This document shows, in pieces, positions 23,315 through 31,390 of a stretch of 64,000 nt of DNA. This DNA is from a virus. The notes under the pieces are model-generated. The model made no database searches. It was not told the origin of the DNA and saw nothing but the letters and a program-made list of their open reading frames with translations. A program made the position numbers and the translations under genes. Within the stretch, counting starts at the first letter, position 1; each line of letters opens with the position of its first letter. The stretch lies in the IMG/VR virus record IMGVR_UViG_3300023174_000084, positions 1 to 64,000 of that record; one strand, given 5' to 3'.

Positions 23315-24392
23315 CTTCAGCACCATTCATAGTTTCAACTTCAAAAACTTCATCAATATCATCTTGCATAATACTACCAGTAGCAATACGATATTTACTT
23401 TCAATAAAATCACGGAAAGATTTTTGTTTTAAAATTGGTAACCAGAATTCTTTGGTGTCTGTTTCTTTAATTCGATACTTCTTATCTTCTATAACCCCTG
23501 ACTCGGTATCCACTTTACTATACCATCCGTTTGAGGGTTTGACAACATGGCCTGATTCAATAGCGAGGTCAAGTAACCCACTCCAACGGCTAATACCACC
23601 ATCAAAAGAAACGGTAACTGGTATCTTAGATTTTTCTTTAACATATCTAGACTTTTCAACATTGATGATAAAATTATATCCAACAATTTCTGTACCTTCC
23701 TTTTCTTGCTGACGGCCAAGAATAAAAATGTTATCAGCCGAATAATATGAACCTGTGCCACCACCAACGATGTCTTTAGGGAACATACCAATTTCTTTGT
23801 AAGTGTGATTGACCACAACCATTGGAACATCTTTCATTGTAAGATGTGGTGTAACCATACGGAATAAACTCTTAACTTGTTTTGCTCTTGACATATCGGC
23901 AACTGATTTGCCTTCAAGTGCATCATCAACTTCTTTCTTTGAAGCTAGATTACCAATTGAATCAATTACAATAATCAAATGGTCACCTCGCTCAAGAGCT
24001 GTTAATTGTTGCATTACATCAAACTTTAATTGCTCAATATCAGTAAGAGGTGTATGAAGAACTCTGTTGGTATCAATACCGAAGCTATCAAAATAAGACT
24101 GAGGAGTGCCAAACTCAGAATCGTAAAATAATAACGCTGCATCATTATATTTGTCCATGTAAGATTTTGCCATCAATAATGAGAAAGCAGTCTTAAAATG
24201 TTTTGATGGCCCAGCCCACATTGTAAGACCCGGTGTTAAACCACCATCCAATTTACCAGACAATGCCACATTAATAATGGGAATTGCCGTAGGTATCATA
24301 TCTTTATCAGTAAAGAACTTTGATTTGGAAAGAATTGCTGATTCTTTGATACTACTGTTTTTTTTAATCTTGTCAAGTATACTCATATTCAT
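23307..24392 (-). CDS. uvsX: UvsX recombinase (RecA-like)
   Basis: A 361-residue strand-exchange protein. Walker A reads GPSKHFKTA (about 60-68), close to the GPSKSFKS form of T4 UvsX. Walker B is LIIVIDSIGNL (about 139-149), and VVVNHTY followed by the GGGTGSYYSAD loop corresponds to L2. It drives recombination-dependent replication with UvsY (50021-50455) and gp46/47. It lies in an operon with the membrane protein and polymerase upstream. Confidence 0.95.
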   Translation of the reverse strand: MNMSILDKIKKNSSIKESAILSKSKFFTDKDMIPTAIPIINVALSGKLDGGLTPGLTMWAGPSKHFKTAFSLLMAKSYMDKYNDAALLFYDSEFGTPQSYFDSFGIDTNRVLHTPLTDIEQLKFDVMQQLTALERGDHLIIVIDSIGNLASKKEVDDALEGKSVADMSRAKQVKSLFRMVTPHLTMKDVPMVVVNHTYKEIGMFPKDIVGGGTGSYYSADNIFILGRQQEKEGTEIVGYNFIINVEKSRYVKEKSKIPVTVSFDGGISRWSGLLDLAIESGHVVKPSNGWYSKVDTESGVIEDKKYRIKETDTKEFWLPILKQKSFRDFIESKYRIATGSIMQDDIDEVFEVETMNGAEDE

Positions 24393-24395
24393 CCT

Positions 24396-25319
24396 TTAAA
24401 ATTTACCACCATCTAATTCTTTTTTTTCTTTAAAAGCCAATTCAGCAGCTTCATCATATTTACTTATACGATCCGTCTGACGCCTCGGAAAGCCCCTCTT
24501 TTTGTTTGTAGGTGCAGGCTCCTCCTCGATTGTAACCAAGTTTTCTTTAGGGACCTCGACCGTACCATTCGGCCGTTCTTTAACTGTTTGAACCTTTTTT
24601 TTACTATGTTTAACAGTTTTAGATGCAGTAATGGGGGACGATATTTTATTTCCATATTTTTCTCGTAGTGATATGTTTCCTGCTATCAATAATAACACAG
24701 CTAACGGGTCAAATACAAGCATAATTATAAAGATTACCAGCCTTACAGCCTTATCTAGTGAACCATCACCAGTACCAAAAAATATGTCTGCCACATATTT
24801 GATTGGTCCAACATCTGCCACTAATTTGTTTTCTTCTTTGAGAAGTGGTAATCTTTTCTTATTGATTTCGGATAATTCTTTTTGTGTTGCTTGAATTTGT
24901 CGGTCAATTTGAACAGAAGCTGTTTCAGGATTACCAGCACGCTTCAGTAAATAACTTAATCTTTCTTCGGCAATCTTTTGTTGTGAATTGAGTGTTTTTA
25001 ATTCAGCAGTATTGGCACCAGATTCTAATGTAGAATCAATATGTGATTTGGCCAAGAAACCAAAAATACCCATTGAAGTAATAAACATCAAGACAACAAC
25101 AGCAGCCGTCAGATATGACTTCAATAAAATATTGGTCTTTTGCCAATTGTTATACAACCAAGATGCGGTGACAAGTTTGGCGAATTCAAGTGATGAACCC
25201 ATAACAACTACAGGCCAAAATGCACCAGAGAATATTAATGCAAGACCAATAACTGAATAATAAGCTGCAATACCAGATAATAAAAATGCAGCCAGAAATG
25301 TTAGTATGATTGTTATCAT
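24396..25319 (-). CDS. Multi-span membrane protein with central coiled coil
   Basis: A 307-residue protein. Hydrophobic helices lie at about 2-22, 27-45, 66-88 and 188-215; between the third and fourth is a helical coiled-coil region (LKTLNSQQKIAEERLSYLL, about 105-125). The C-terminal 90 residues are charged and cytoplasmic-like. Similar proteins sit near uvsX in T4-like phages of aquatic bacteria as hypothetical membrane proteins. It overlaps gp43 by four bases, and a replication-membrane link is only a guess. Confidence 0.7.
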   Translation of the reverse strand: MITIILTFLAAFLLSGIAAYYSVIGLALIFSGAFWPVVVMGSSLEFAKLVTASWLYNNWQKTNILLKSYLTAAVVVLMFITSMGIFGFLAKSHIDSTLESGANTAELKTLNSQQKIAEERLSYLLKRAGNPETASVQIDRQIQATQKELSEINKKRLPLLKEENKLVADVGPIKYVADIFFGTGDGSLDKAVRLVIFIIMLVFDPLAVLLLIAGNISLREKYGNKISSPITASKTVKHSKKKVQTVKERPNGTVEVPKENLVTIEEEPAPTNKKRGFPRRQTDRISKYDEAAELAFKEKKELDGGKF

Positions 25320-27850
25320 GAGAAGAAGTCCTCTATCGAACTAGTTTTTTCTGTTTTCCATCCAATACAATCAAGTATAATACGAATTGGTTCTAGGAAT
25401 GCCTTGTCGAATTGCATATCATAATCGATATATTCTTGTAATTCAAACTCTTTTGGTAAACGAGATGGATACGAAATAACTGTATCTTTAAATGGATTAG
25501 GCATCTTCAGGTAAGTAAACTTAACCTTTTCACCTTCTTGAATGAGTGGATATTTTTTTGTAAGATTCTTTTGTTCTAAAAAATAATTATAAAGAATGGC
25601 ACCTTTAACATGAATCGGTGTACCTTTTTTATATAAAGTGCCTTTGTCAGAATAAGTATTTAGGCCATTGAGCCCACGAGGAAAAGAAATTTCTTCAACA
25701 GGTAATGTTTTGAATTCATTTCTGAAATCATCAATAAACTTATGAATGTCATCTTGTGTACCAGAAACCATCAGACGAATAATCTGTTTCATCTTCTCAC
25801 GAATAGCAGATGGTGTAGACGACTTAACCATTTCAAGACCCATCACTTTAAGATCAGGTTCTTTGTATGCCACACCTTCGTTATTATATACATTGAGAAT
25901 ATATCGCTTCTTGGCAGTCCAAATACCTTTGTTTGATAAACCTTCTCGTTTCATCTCCATCTTTTGTTGATACGCATGAACATAATCAGCGAGTTCTCTA
26001 TATGATCTATCGATGAATGGTTGAATCTTTTCTTCACAGATTTTATCCATGAAGTCAATCGTCTTTTGTGTTGGTTTATCTCTATAGAATTTATCGATAA
26101 TTGAACCAAGTTTTAAATAGATTGAATCGGTATCAGAAGCGATTACATAATCTTGACCTTCTGTTTCAACAATCTTGTTCATATATTCGTTTAGTTTATT
26201 CTCAATCCAACGAATACTTAATTGACCAGCAGTCGTAACACCAAGTGCCATTCGTAAATCATAAAAACGAAAATACTGGCTGCCAAGAGCACCATAAGCA
26301 GAATTAAGAGAAACTTTTTTCGCCAACTGAATGTTGTTGTATTTTGCAATTCGTTTTTCGATTTCGTATTTTTTACTTTCATCTGTTTCATTTTGATATT
26401 CTTGTTTTGCCTGTAACATCAACTTCTTAAATTTCTTTCTATCTTCATACATTTCTTCCATCATCTTTGGTAAGAAGCCTTGAAAATCGGTACGGAAGAA
26501 TTGGCCATTTGGTGTTAATGTGGCACCTTCAAGTTTAGATGTGTCAATTTGTTTCTTCAACAGTTTATCGACTGAAATACCTTGAGATAAAATTTCTCGC
26601 ATTTCATCTGTATAGTTTTCCGGTTCAATCAATGTTTCGGGTGAAATATTATACTGCATCATCAAATGAGGATACAGAGAATTCAAGTCAAACGATGCCA
26701 CCCAATTGTGTAGTCCTGTTTGTGGGTCTTTTACATATGCACCTTCAAATGCAGAATCTTTTTCTTTGATAACACGAGGTGGAACAATAATGTCTTTCTC
26801 ACGCAAATAAGCATGTGTCAAAGCATCCCACATACGAGTCTGTGCAAACACATCTTCAAAGTTTGATTTGGTATCATATGCAAGAGTGACTGCCAATTCA
26901 AGTAATTTCAGTTTATCTTCTAGTTTGACAATCAACTCAACGTCTTTAATGTTATACTCAATAAATTTTTGATAGTTCAAACGATAAAGAGCATGAAGGT
27001 TATCATATTCATCATATGCAATCTTACCTTCACCGAGTTCAACCTGTGCAATATTATCCAAACGATATGATTCTTGTGACTTACCACCAGGAGCATACCA
27101 TTTGTATAGTTCAATATAATCAAGTGATGAAATACCAACAAGTGTATAATCAATCATCTGCCTATTATTGACATAGGCATTTCTTTCAGTAATGTAATTC
27201 CATGGCGATAGTTTCTTGGCTTCATCTTCACCAAGAATCTTTTTGAAACGATTGATAAGATAAGGTATATCAAAGAACTTGGTGTTCCAGCCAGTAATGA
27301 TGTCTGGATAATTGTCTTTGAAATGATTTAGAAATGTTTTACAGAGATTGTATTCACCTTTGCAACGAATATAGACCTCGTCACCTTGAACTTCGTATTC
27401 ACCACATCCATAAACTGTGATACCACCATTTAGTTTACGAATAGCAATGGCTGTAATAGGTTCGTTTGCTTGATATGGGTCCGGAAAACCATTCTCTGAA
27501 CCGACCTCAATGTCGATGATGGCAATGGCAATTTTATCAAAGTCATAGTCGACCATACCTTTATGTTGGTCGGCAATAAAGGCATATTCAAATCGAGTTT
27601 GGCCATAAATCTTAGATGCACCAGAAACACCTTCAAATTGCTTAATGTAATCTCTGGCTGCTTTGATGTTTTGAAACTTTTTCTCGTCAAGATAATCACC
27701 TTCTAAATTTGTTAGATTGGTGATTTTTTTGGATGGTATGAATAAAGACGGAGTATATTCGACCTTTGTCTTTACTCTTTTGCCGCTTTGAATGCCACGA
27801 TAGAGTATGTTACCACCGATACTCTGAACATTAGTATAGAAAGAACTCAT
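25316..27850 (-). CDS. gp43: DNA polymerase, family B, T4 gp43-like
   Basis: An 844-residue polymerase with 3'-5' exonuclease. Exo I is IIDIEVG with D113 and E115. Motif A is DLNSLYP (about 388), motif B is KKVSLNSAYGALGSQ (about 515) and motif C is ASDTDSIY (about 575). The C-terminus ends SSIEDFFS, a likely clamp-binding peptide for gp45. Length is slightly below T4 gp43 (about 900). It follows the Sm-like gene with a one-base overlap under a probable sigma70 promoter. Confidence 0.96.
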   Translation of the reverse strand: MSSFYTNVQSIGGNILYRGIQSGKRVKTKVEYTPSLFIPSKKITNLTNLEGDYLDEKKFQNIKAARDYIKQFEGVSGASKIYGQTRFEYAFIADQHKGMVDYDFDKIAIAIIDIEVGSENGFPDPYQANEPITAIAIRKLNGGITVYGCGEYEVQGDEVYIRCKGEYNLCKTFLNHFKDNYPDIITGWNTKFFDIPYLINRFKKILGEDEAKKLSPWNYITERNAYVNNRQMIDYTLVGISSLDYIELYKWYAPGGKSQESYRLDNIAQVELGEGKIAYDEYDNLHALYRLNYQKFIEYNIKDVELIVKLEDKLKLLELAVTLAYDTKSNFEDVFAQTRMWDALTHAYLREKDIIVPPRVIKEKDSAFEGAYVKDPQTGLHNWVASFDLNSLYPHLMMQYNISPETLIEPENYTDEMREILSQGISVDKLLKKQIDTSKLEGATLTPNGQFFRTDFQGFLPKMMEEMYEDRKKFKKLMLQAKQEYQNETDESKKYEIEKRIAKYNNIQLAKKVSLNSAYGALGSQYFRFYDLRMALGVTTAGQLSIRWIENKLNEYMNKIVETEGQDYVIASDTDSIYLKLGSIIDKFYRDKPTQKTIDFMDKICEEKIQPFIDRSYRELADYVHAYQQKMEMKREGLSNKGIWTAKKRYILNVYNNEGVAYKEPDLKVMGLEMVKSSTPSAIREKMKQIIRLMVSGTQDDIHKFIDDFRNEFKTLPVEEISFPRGLNGLNTYSDKGTLYKKGTPIHVKGAILYNYFLEQKNLTKKYPLIQEGEKVKFTYLKMPNPFKDTVISYPSRLPKEFELQEYIDYDMQFDKAFLEPIRIILDCIGWKTEKTSSIEDFFS

Positions 27851-28161
27851 TAACCTGTAATTAGTGTTTTGGTTGGGGGTACCACAAGACCTGAACCAAA
27901 AATTGAATTATAATTATTAATAAAGTCTTGTGCCGGAACATAGGAGTATACTACATTCTTCTTGTTCAAGGCAACCGTGGCACCAGTCTTTTGTTCGGCA
28001 TGAATGGGAAATGGTGCAAATCCGACATTGGGTTGGCCATCTTTACCACGCACAATGGCGATACCTACAGCATTTACCAGAACAAATTCGGTTTCGGATT
28101 CCGATTCAATTTCACCCAAAACTTCTTCTCCGGTTACTAATTTTAACGTTAATACTTTCAT
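27850..28161 (-). CDS. Sm-like small beta-barrel protein
   Basis: A 103-residue protein. LKLVTGEEVLGEIESESETEF at the start fits an Sm1-type strand-turn pattern, and later sequence (VNAVGIAIVRGKDG, then SYVPAQDFINNYNSIFG) matches the shape of the related protein at 46176-46550. Sm-like proteins of phage origin are known from marine metagenomes and can bind RNA. It starts the polymerase operon immediately downstream of a TTGACA/TATAAT promoter. RNA binding is inferred. Confidence 0.65.
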   Translation of the reverse strand: MKVLTLKLVTGEEVLGEIESESETEFVLVNAVGIAIVRGKDGQPNVGFAPFPIHAEQKTGATVALNKKNVVYSYVPAQDFINNYNSIFGSGLVVPPTKTLITG

Positions 28162-28203
28162 TTATTATCTCCAATGACTAAATAACTATGTAGTTGAATT
28201 GAA

Positions 28204-28232
28204 ATTATATCTAATTTATCTCTCCGTGTCAA
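28204..28232 (-). promoter_or_regulatory. Sigma70-type (early) promoter
   Basis: The minus strand has TTGACA, 17 bases, TATAAT, a perfect consensus. Transcription would start about 36 bases before the Sm-like gene and continue into gp43, consistent with early expression by the host polymerase. No equally good plus-strand promoter is visible for the divergent gene at 28286. Confidence 0.8.
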
Positions 28233-28285
28233 CCTGACATTTGGTATTCTTTATTATCCCTATTAACACAACCAAAAGAAATCAA

Positions 28286-28729
28286 ATGTCCGATCCATTT
28301 GTTGCTGGCGCTCAAGGTGCCGCTAATACCCTCAAAGCTGCTCAAGGTGCAGGCAAACAATTAGGCTCTGTGGTTAGTGACCAACAGGCCGATATGGAAA
28401 AAGCTGTTCAACAACAGCATGCCCAAAGAATGAAAGCCAAAGCCGAACGAGAATACTTAGCCACAATGGCAGAGTTTAAGGCTTATGAGAAATATCAAAA
28501 AGAAAAAGCTCATCAACTAAGAATTGACCAGTTAAAACTGGAAGCCATTAAAAAATATGGCAAAACTGCTTGGGCGGAAATTGAAGCCACAAAAGCAAAA
28601 ATGGAAAAAGAAAGAGCTGAAGAATTAAAGTTTATGGATAAAGATAGGCAAAAACAAGTTCAAGTTTTTTGGTGGTGTATGACGGCAGCTGCTTTAGTAA
28701 CATACTTTTTTAAGTTGTATAAATTATAA
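28286..28729 (+). CDS. Coiled-coil protein with C-terminal membrane anchor
   Basis: One of the few plus-strand genes. I prefer the ATG at 28286 (MSDPFVAGAQGAANTLKAAQ) to one 45 bases earlier that would extend into poor sequence. The 147-residue product has a small glycine/alanine-rich head, a long charged coiled coil (about 35-120) and a C-terminal hydrophobic helix (FWWCMTAAALVTYFF). The overall pattern is familiar from T4-like cyanophages, with no known function. Its stop overlaps the next small ORF by a base step (TAAATG). Confidence 0.75.
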   Translation: MSDPFVAGAQGAANTLKAAQGAGKQLGSVVSDQQADMEKAVQQQHAQRMKAKAEREYLATMAEFKAYEKYQKEKAHQLRIDQLKLEAIKKYGKTAWAEIEATKAKMEKERAEELKFMDKDRQKQVQVFWWCMTAAALVTYFFKLYKL

Positions 28730-28816
28730 ATGAATATGCAACCAATAGTTTTCGTATTAGTCCTTATATTTTGTCTTTCTTTAATGGTAATTGAATCGGG
28801 AGTATTTAAATTATAA
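28730..28816 (+). CDS. 28-residue single-span membrane peptide
   Basis: The ORF starts one base after the previous stop (TAAATG) and reads MNMQPIVFVLVLIFCLSLM followed by a short tail. It is almost entirely one hydrophobic helix. No clear ribosome site is seen, so translation would rely on coupling to the upstream gene. Small size and lack of homology make it uncertain. Confidence 0.4.
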   Translation: MNMQPIVFVLVLIFCLSLMVIESGVFKL

Positions 28817-28833
28817 ACTGAAATGGAGGTATT

Positions 28834-28923
28834 ATGAATAAATTACCGCAATTAATATTTGCGATTGTATTGATTGGCAGTTTAACTCTTATGGCATTAG
28901 AAACTATAGTTAAAATGTCCTAA
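28834..28923 (+). CDS. 29-residue single-span membrane peptide
   Basis: A very good ribosome site (TGGAGGT) lies seven bases before the ATG. The product MNKLPQLIFAIVLIGSLTLM... is one hydrophobic helix with a short charged tail (ETIVKMS). It lies 93 bases before the desaturase start and on the same strand. The strong ribosome site makes this the more credible of the two micro-ORFs. It could act as a small regulator of a membrane enzyme. Confidence 0.55.
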   Translation: MNKLPQLIFAIVLIGSLTLMALETIVKMS

Positions 28924-29015
28924 ATAATTAATGGCAATAATTCATCCAATAGACCTTTGGGTATACTTCATACTCAATCTTTGGTTTTTCCCACACACAC
29001 TTATAAAACACACAA

Positions 29016-29720
29016 ATGAACGAACTAATTTATGTTTTACTGACAACTCATCTAACAATCATCGCCGTAACTCTATATCTACATCGTAGCCAAACTCATC
29101 AAGGTGTTACATTTCATCCAGTAGTAAATAATTTTTTTCGTTTTTGGTTATGGTTAACCACAGGTATGGTTACAAAACAATGGGTAGCCATTCATCGTAA
29201 ACACCATGGTATGACCGACCAAAAAGGTGACCCACATTCACCTCAATTATTTGGTATCTGGAAAGTTTTATTTGGTGGTGCACTATTATATAATACAGCC
29301 AGTAAAGATACTCTAATGGTTAATGCGTTTGGTAGAGGAACACCAGATGATTGGATGGAAAAAAATGTATATAGCAAACACAGTAGATTAGGAATTACTT
29401 TGTTATTACTAATTAATTTACTTTGTTTTTCTTGGTGGGGTTTACTGATTTGGGGTATTCAAATGTTGTGGATACCTTTGTTAGCTGCAGGTGTAATCAA
29501 TGGAATTGGTCACTATTGGGGGTATAGAAATATCGAAACAAGAGAATCATCTAGAAATATTTTCCCTATTGGTCTTATTATTGGTGGCGAAGAGCTTCAC
29601 AATAATCACCATGCTGATGCTGGTTCTGCCAAGCTTAGTAGGAAGTGGTTTGAATTAGATATTGGTTGGTTCTATATTAAATTTTTAGAGAAACTTAAAC
29701 TAGCAACACTCAAGCATTAA
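29016..29720 (+). CDS. Fatty acid desaturase (acyl-CoA/acyl-lipid delta-9 type)
   Basis: A 234-residue membrane di-iron desaturase. The three histidine boxes are H23RSQTH28, H60RKHH64 and H195NNHH199, and a further histidine lies in NGIGHYWG (about 162-169). Hydrophobic segments alternate with these boxes in the usual way. It introduces a double bond into fatty acids and would alter host membrane fluidity, which needs host electron donors (ferredoxin or cytochrome b5-type). The length is short compared with bacterial enzymes (about 300) but no box is missing. An auxiliary metabolic gene of the phage. Confidence 0.9.
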   Translation: MNELIYVLLTTHLTIIAVTLYLHRSQTHQGVTFHPVVNNFFRFWLWLTTGMVTKQWVAIHRKHHGMTDQKGDPHSPQLFGIWKVLFGGALLYNTASKDTLMVNAFGRGTPDDWMEKNVYSKHSRLGITLLLLINLLCFSWWGLLIWGIQMLWIPLLAAGVINGIGHYWGYRNIETRESSRNIFPIGLIIGGEELHNNHHADAGSAKLSRKWFELDIGWFYIKFLEKLKLATLKH

Positions 29721-30033
29721 AAGAAGAACCACAACCACAGGTAGATTTGGCGTTTGGATTACTGATAACGAATTGTGAATTAAATTTTTCTTCTTTATAA
29801 TCCAATGTTGCACCTTGTAGGTACTGAGAAGATATTACATCAACTACTATTTTGATTCCTTCATTCTCAATTACAAAATCATCTTCAGCAATTTCTTCCT
29901 CAAAAGTAAAACCATATTGATAACCAGAACAACCACCACCTTGAACAAACATTCTCAAAGCTCCATTCGGTAGTTTTTCTTCTACCAGTAAATCACGAAC
30001 CTTGTTAATTGCACTTGCAGTTATTGTTATCAT
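29710..30033 (-). CDS. iscA-like: A-type iron-sulfur carrier (IscA/ErpA-like)
   Basis: A 107-residue HesB-family protein with the three ligand cysteines C35, C99 and C101 (GGGCSG and STCGCGSSF). This family carries Fe-S clusters from the scaffold to target proteins. It follows IscU with a 29-base overlap, and converges with the desaturase, overlapping its 3' end by eleven bases. Together with IscU it forms a minimal Fe-S assembly pair; cysteine desulfurase (IscS) and HscAB are not in this window, so host partners would be needed. Confidence 0.92.
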   Translation of the reverse strand: MITITASAINKVRDLLVEEKLPNGALRMFVQGGGCSGYQYGFTFEEEIAEDDFVIENEGIKIVVDVISSQYLQGATLDYKEEKFNSQFVISNPNAKSTCGCGSSFNA

Positions 30034-30403
30034 GTTTTCCTTTGTAATCGTTTATTGCAGCCTTAATAGCGTCTTCCGCAAGGATTGAACAATGAATCTT
30101 AACTGGCGGGAGTGAGAGTTCTTCTGCAATTTGAGTGTTCTTAATTGATGCAGCCTCGTCCAATGTTTTACCTTTGACCCATTCCGTGACAAGCGAACTA
30201 CTTGCAATGGCTGAACCACAGCCGTATGTTTTGAATTTTGCATCTCTAATAATTCCATCTTCTACTCGTATTTGTAGTTTCATAACATCACCACATGCTG
30301 GTGCACCAACCATACCGGTACCAACATTAACATCACCTGAATCTAATTTTCCTACATTGCGAGGATTTTCATAGTGGTCTATAACTTTATCTGAATATGC
30401 CAT
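30005..30403 (-). CDS. iscU-like: Iron-sulfur cluster scaffold (IscU-like)
   Basis: A 132-residue scaffold of normal length (about 128 in E. coli). The ligands C37, D39, C62 and C105 with H104 are all present. The HscA recognition motif LPPVK (98-102) is intact, which suggests that it works with host HscA/HscB. The C-terminal tail has extra cysteines (NNNCKCN), which is unusual and may be a chance addition. It overlaps IscA downstream and follows the 53-residue protein upstream. Confidence 0.93.
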   Translation of the reverse strand: MAYSDKVIDHYENPRNVGKLDSGDVNVGTGMVGAPACGDVMKLQIRVEDGIIRDAKFKTYGCGSAIASSSLVTEWVKGKTLDEAASIKNTQIAEELSLPPVKIHCSILAEDAIKAAINDYKGKHDNNNCKCN

Positions 30404-30565
30404 TTATTTTTTTTGTTGTTTTTCTATTCGTTTAAATTCTTCATCTTCAGCAATAGCATCATCAATATCTTTTGGTTCGGGTGGTTGAGCACCAGTGCAT
30501 GAACCGCCATTATTGAACCATAACTCCATAGCCTTCTTACGATATTCCTCTAAATCAGAAGTCAT
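30404..30565 (-). CDS. 53-residue acidic/helical protein upstream of IscU
   Basis: The ORF (MTSDLEEYRKKAMELWFNN, then GGSCTGAQPPEPKDIDDAIA) ends directly before the IscU ATG. Its start overlaps the stop of the 46-residue ORF by ATGA. A helix followed by an acidic tail suggests a small interaction protein. No family is recognised, but gene spacing and frame argue that it is real. Confidence 0.55.
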   Translation of the reverse strand: MTSDLEEYRKKAMELWFNNGGSCTGAQPPEPKDIDDAIAEDEEFKRIEKQQKK

Positions 30566-30702
30566 CTACCTCTACCTGCCTTTCGCATGACATTTGTTTT
30601 AGGAGTAAAGTTTTGTTTTGGTTTTGGGGTATTTAAAGGTTTAAGATTACGAACTCGTTTGAGTTGTTCTTCGTGAAATTTTTTAGATGTATCGTCACTC
30701 AT
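30562..30702 (-). CDS. 46-residue basic protein
   Basis: MSDDTSKKFHEEQLKRVRN is followed by a proline/lysine-rich tail (PKPKQNFTPKTN) and an RKAGRGR end. The ribosome site is AAGGAGAAT, and the ATG is 13 bases after the end of the CAT-anticodon tRNA. Small basic proteins next to tRNAs are common in this phage group. Function unknown. Confidence 0.6.
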   Translation of the reverse strand: MSDDTSKKFHEEQLKRVRNLKPLNTPKPKQNFTPKTNVMRKAGRGR

Positions 30703-30715
30703 ATATTCTCCTTAT

Positions 30716-30790
30716 TGGTTGCGGGGGAAGGAATCGAACCTACGGCCCCTGGATTATGAGTCCAATGCTCTACCTCTGAGCTACCCCGCT
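30716..30790 (-). tRNA. tRNA with CAT anticodon (Met; A1:A72 mismatch)
   Basis: A complete cloverleaf with CCA encoded at the 3' end. The acceptor arm is AGCGGGG/CCCCGCA with an A1:A72 mismatch, the D arm is GCTC/GAGC, the anticodon loop is CTCATAA (CAT), and the T loop is TTCGATT; T54, T55 and C56 are intact. The 3' end CCCCGCAACCA equals that of bacterial initiator tRNA, whose 1:72 pair is also unpaired. The C11:G24 pair and lack of three GC pairs in the anticodon stem argue for an elongator. Either tRNA-Met or lysidine-modified tRNA-Ile is possible. Confidence 0.85.
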
Positions 30791-30844
30791 ACGGATATTT
30801 ATTTGTAAAACTAAAATCACTTTTTTGGATTTTGAAATCGCCGG

Positions 30845-30865
30845 AAAAAATTTCGGAGGCTCCGA
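30845..30865 (-). terminator. Rho-independent terminator after the GroES-like gene
   Basis: On the minus strand, TCGGA-GCC-TCCGA forms a short hairpin followed by AAATTTTTT. It lies 14 bases after the GroES-like stop and before the CAT tRNA. The stem is short, so termination may be partial. Confidence 0.5.
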
Positions 30866-30878
30866 CTGTCCAACCTTT

Positions 30879-31115
30879 TTAGTAAATCCAGACTACTTCT
30901 GTAATAGGTACGACATAAGTTTCGTTTTCAATTTTTACAGCTTTGTTCCAATTAACTAATACTGTATCACCAACATTGACCTCGTCAACTTTATTACCAA
31001 TGGCAATGACTTCTGCTTTATCAGGTTCATCGGCTGATTTAAGAATAATGCCAGAATGAGTAGCCTTTTCAGCTGCAACACGAATTACAATAATATTATC
31101 TCTAGTTGGTTTCAT
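30879..31115 (-). CDS. groES-like: GroES-like co-chaperonin (cpn10)
   Basis: A 78-residue protein with the cpn10 core: MKPTRDNIIVIRV at the start, a mobile-loop-like SGIILKSADEPDKAEVIAIG (about 21-40) and VGDTVLVNW (about 48-56). It is shorter than bacterial GroES (about 95 residues). T4 makes gp31 as its own GroES to help GroEL fold the capsid protein, so this could serve gp23 folding here. Ribosome site AAAGGT precedes the ATG. The gene follows tRNA-Thr by 16 bases. Confidence 0.75.
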   Translation of the reverse strand: MKPTRDNIIVIRVAAEKATHSGIILKSADEPDKAEVIAIGNKVDEVNVGDTVLVNWNKAVKIENETYVVPITEVVWIY

Positions 31116-31131
31116 AATTTACCTTTTAAAA

Positions 31132-31207
31132 TGGTGCCCTCACCATGATTCGAACACGGGACCTACTGATTACAAATCAGTTGCTCTACCGGCTGAGCTA
31201 TAAGGGC
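31132..31207 (-). tRNA. tRNA-Thr (TGT anticodon)
   Basis: A full cloverleaf with acceptor GCCCTTA/TGAGGGC, D arm GCTC/GAGC, anticodon stem ACTGA/TCAGT and loop TTTGTAA (anticodon TGT, reading ACA-type codons), T loop TTCGAAT, and CCA encoded. Its 5' end is one base after the stop of the 54-residue gene. Confidence 0.9.
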
Positions 31208-31208
31208 A

Positions 31209-31373
31209 TTATACTGATTTTCTTGCGATTGCGTTTTTAATTTTTGCTTTGATTTTTGGCTTACTCGTTTCATCTAACATCTTCGTTAGTTGAGCAATGT
31301 TTAGTGGACCTAATCTTGGTTTGCCATTTTTAGTCAACATTGGATTTTTCTTTTTAAATTTTGAAACTGCCAT
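31209..31373 (-). CDS. 54-residue basic protein, conserved type in T4-like phages
   Basis: The ORF starts MAVSKFKKKNPMLTKNGKPR and continues LGPLNIAQLTKML with a KPKIKAKIKNAIARK tail. The pattern is familiar from small proteins of T4-like cyanophages. It is strongly basic and may bind nucleic acid. AAGGA lies eight bases before the ATG. It is flanked by tRNA-Thr downstream and a tRNA-like element upstream. Confidence 0.7.
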   Translation of the reverse strand: MAVSKFKKKNPMLTKNGKPRLGPLNIAQLTKMLDETSKPKIKAKIKNAIARKSV

Positions 31374-31390
31374 GATATAGTCCTTGAAAG

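Noticed and set aside
23489-23830. A 113-residue frame inside uvsX.
   Set aside because: uvsX is conserved and complete; the second frame shows no start signal or plausible protein composition.
24464-24655. A 63-residue second-frame ORF in the tail of the membrane protein gene, in a patch with raised GC.
   Set aside because: The ribosome site is weak, the product is a basic, unstructured string and the main frame is itself low-complexity; chance is more likely.
28931-29089. A plus-strand ORF (MAIIHPIDLWVYFILNLWFF...) before the desaturase.
   Set aside because: It overlaps the desaturase start by 74 bases in another frame, lacks a ribosome site and ends in a low-quality tail. The hydrophobic start is notable but not enough.
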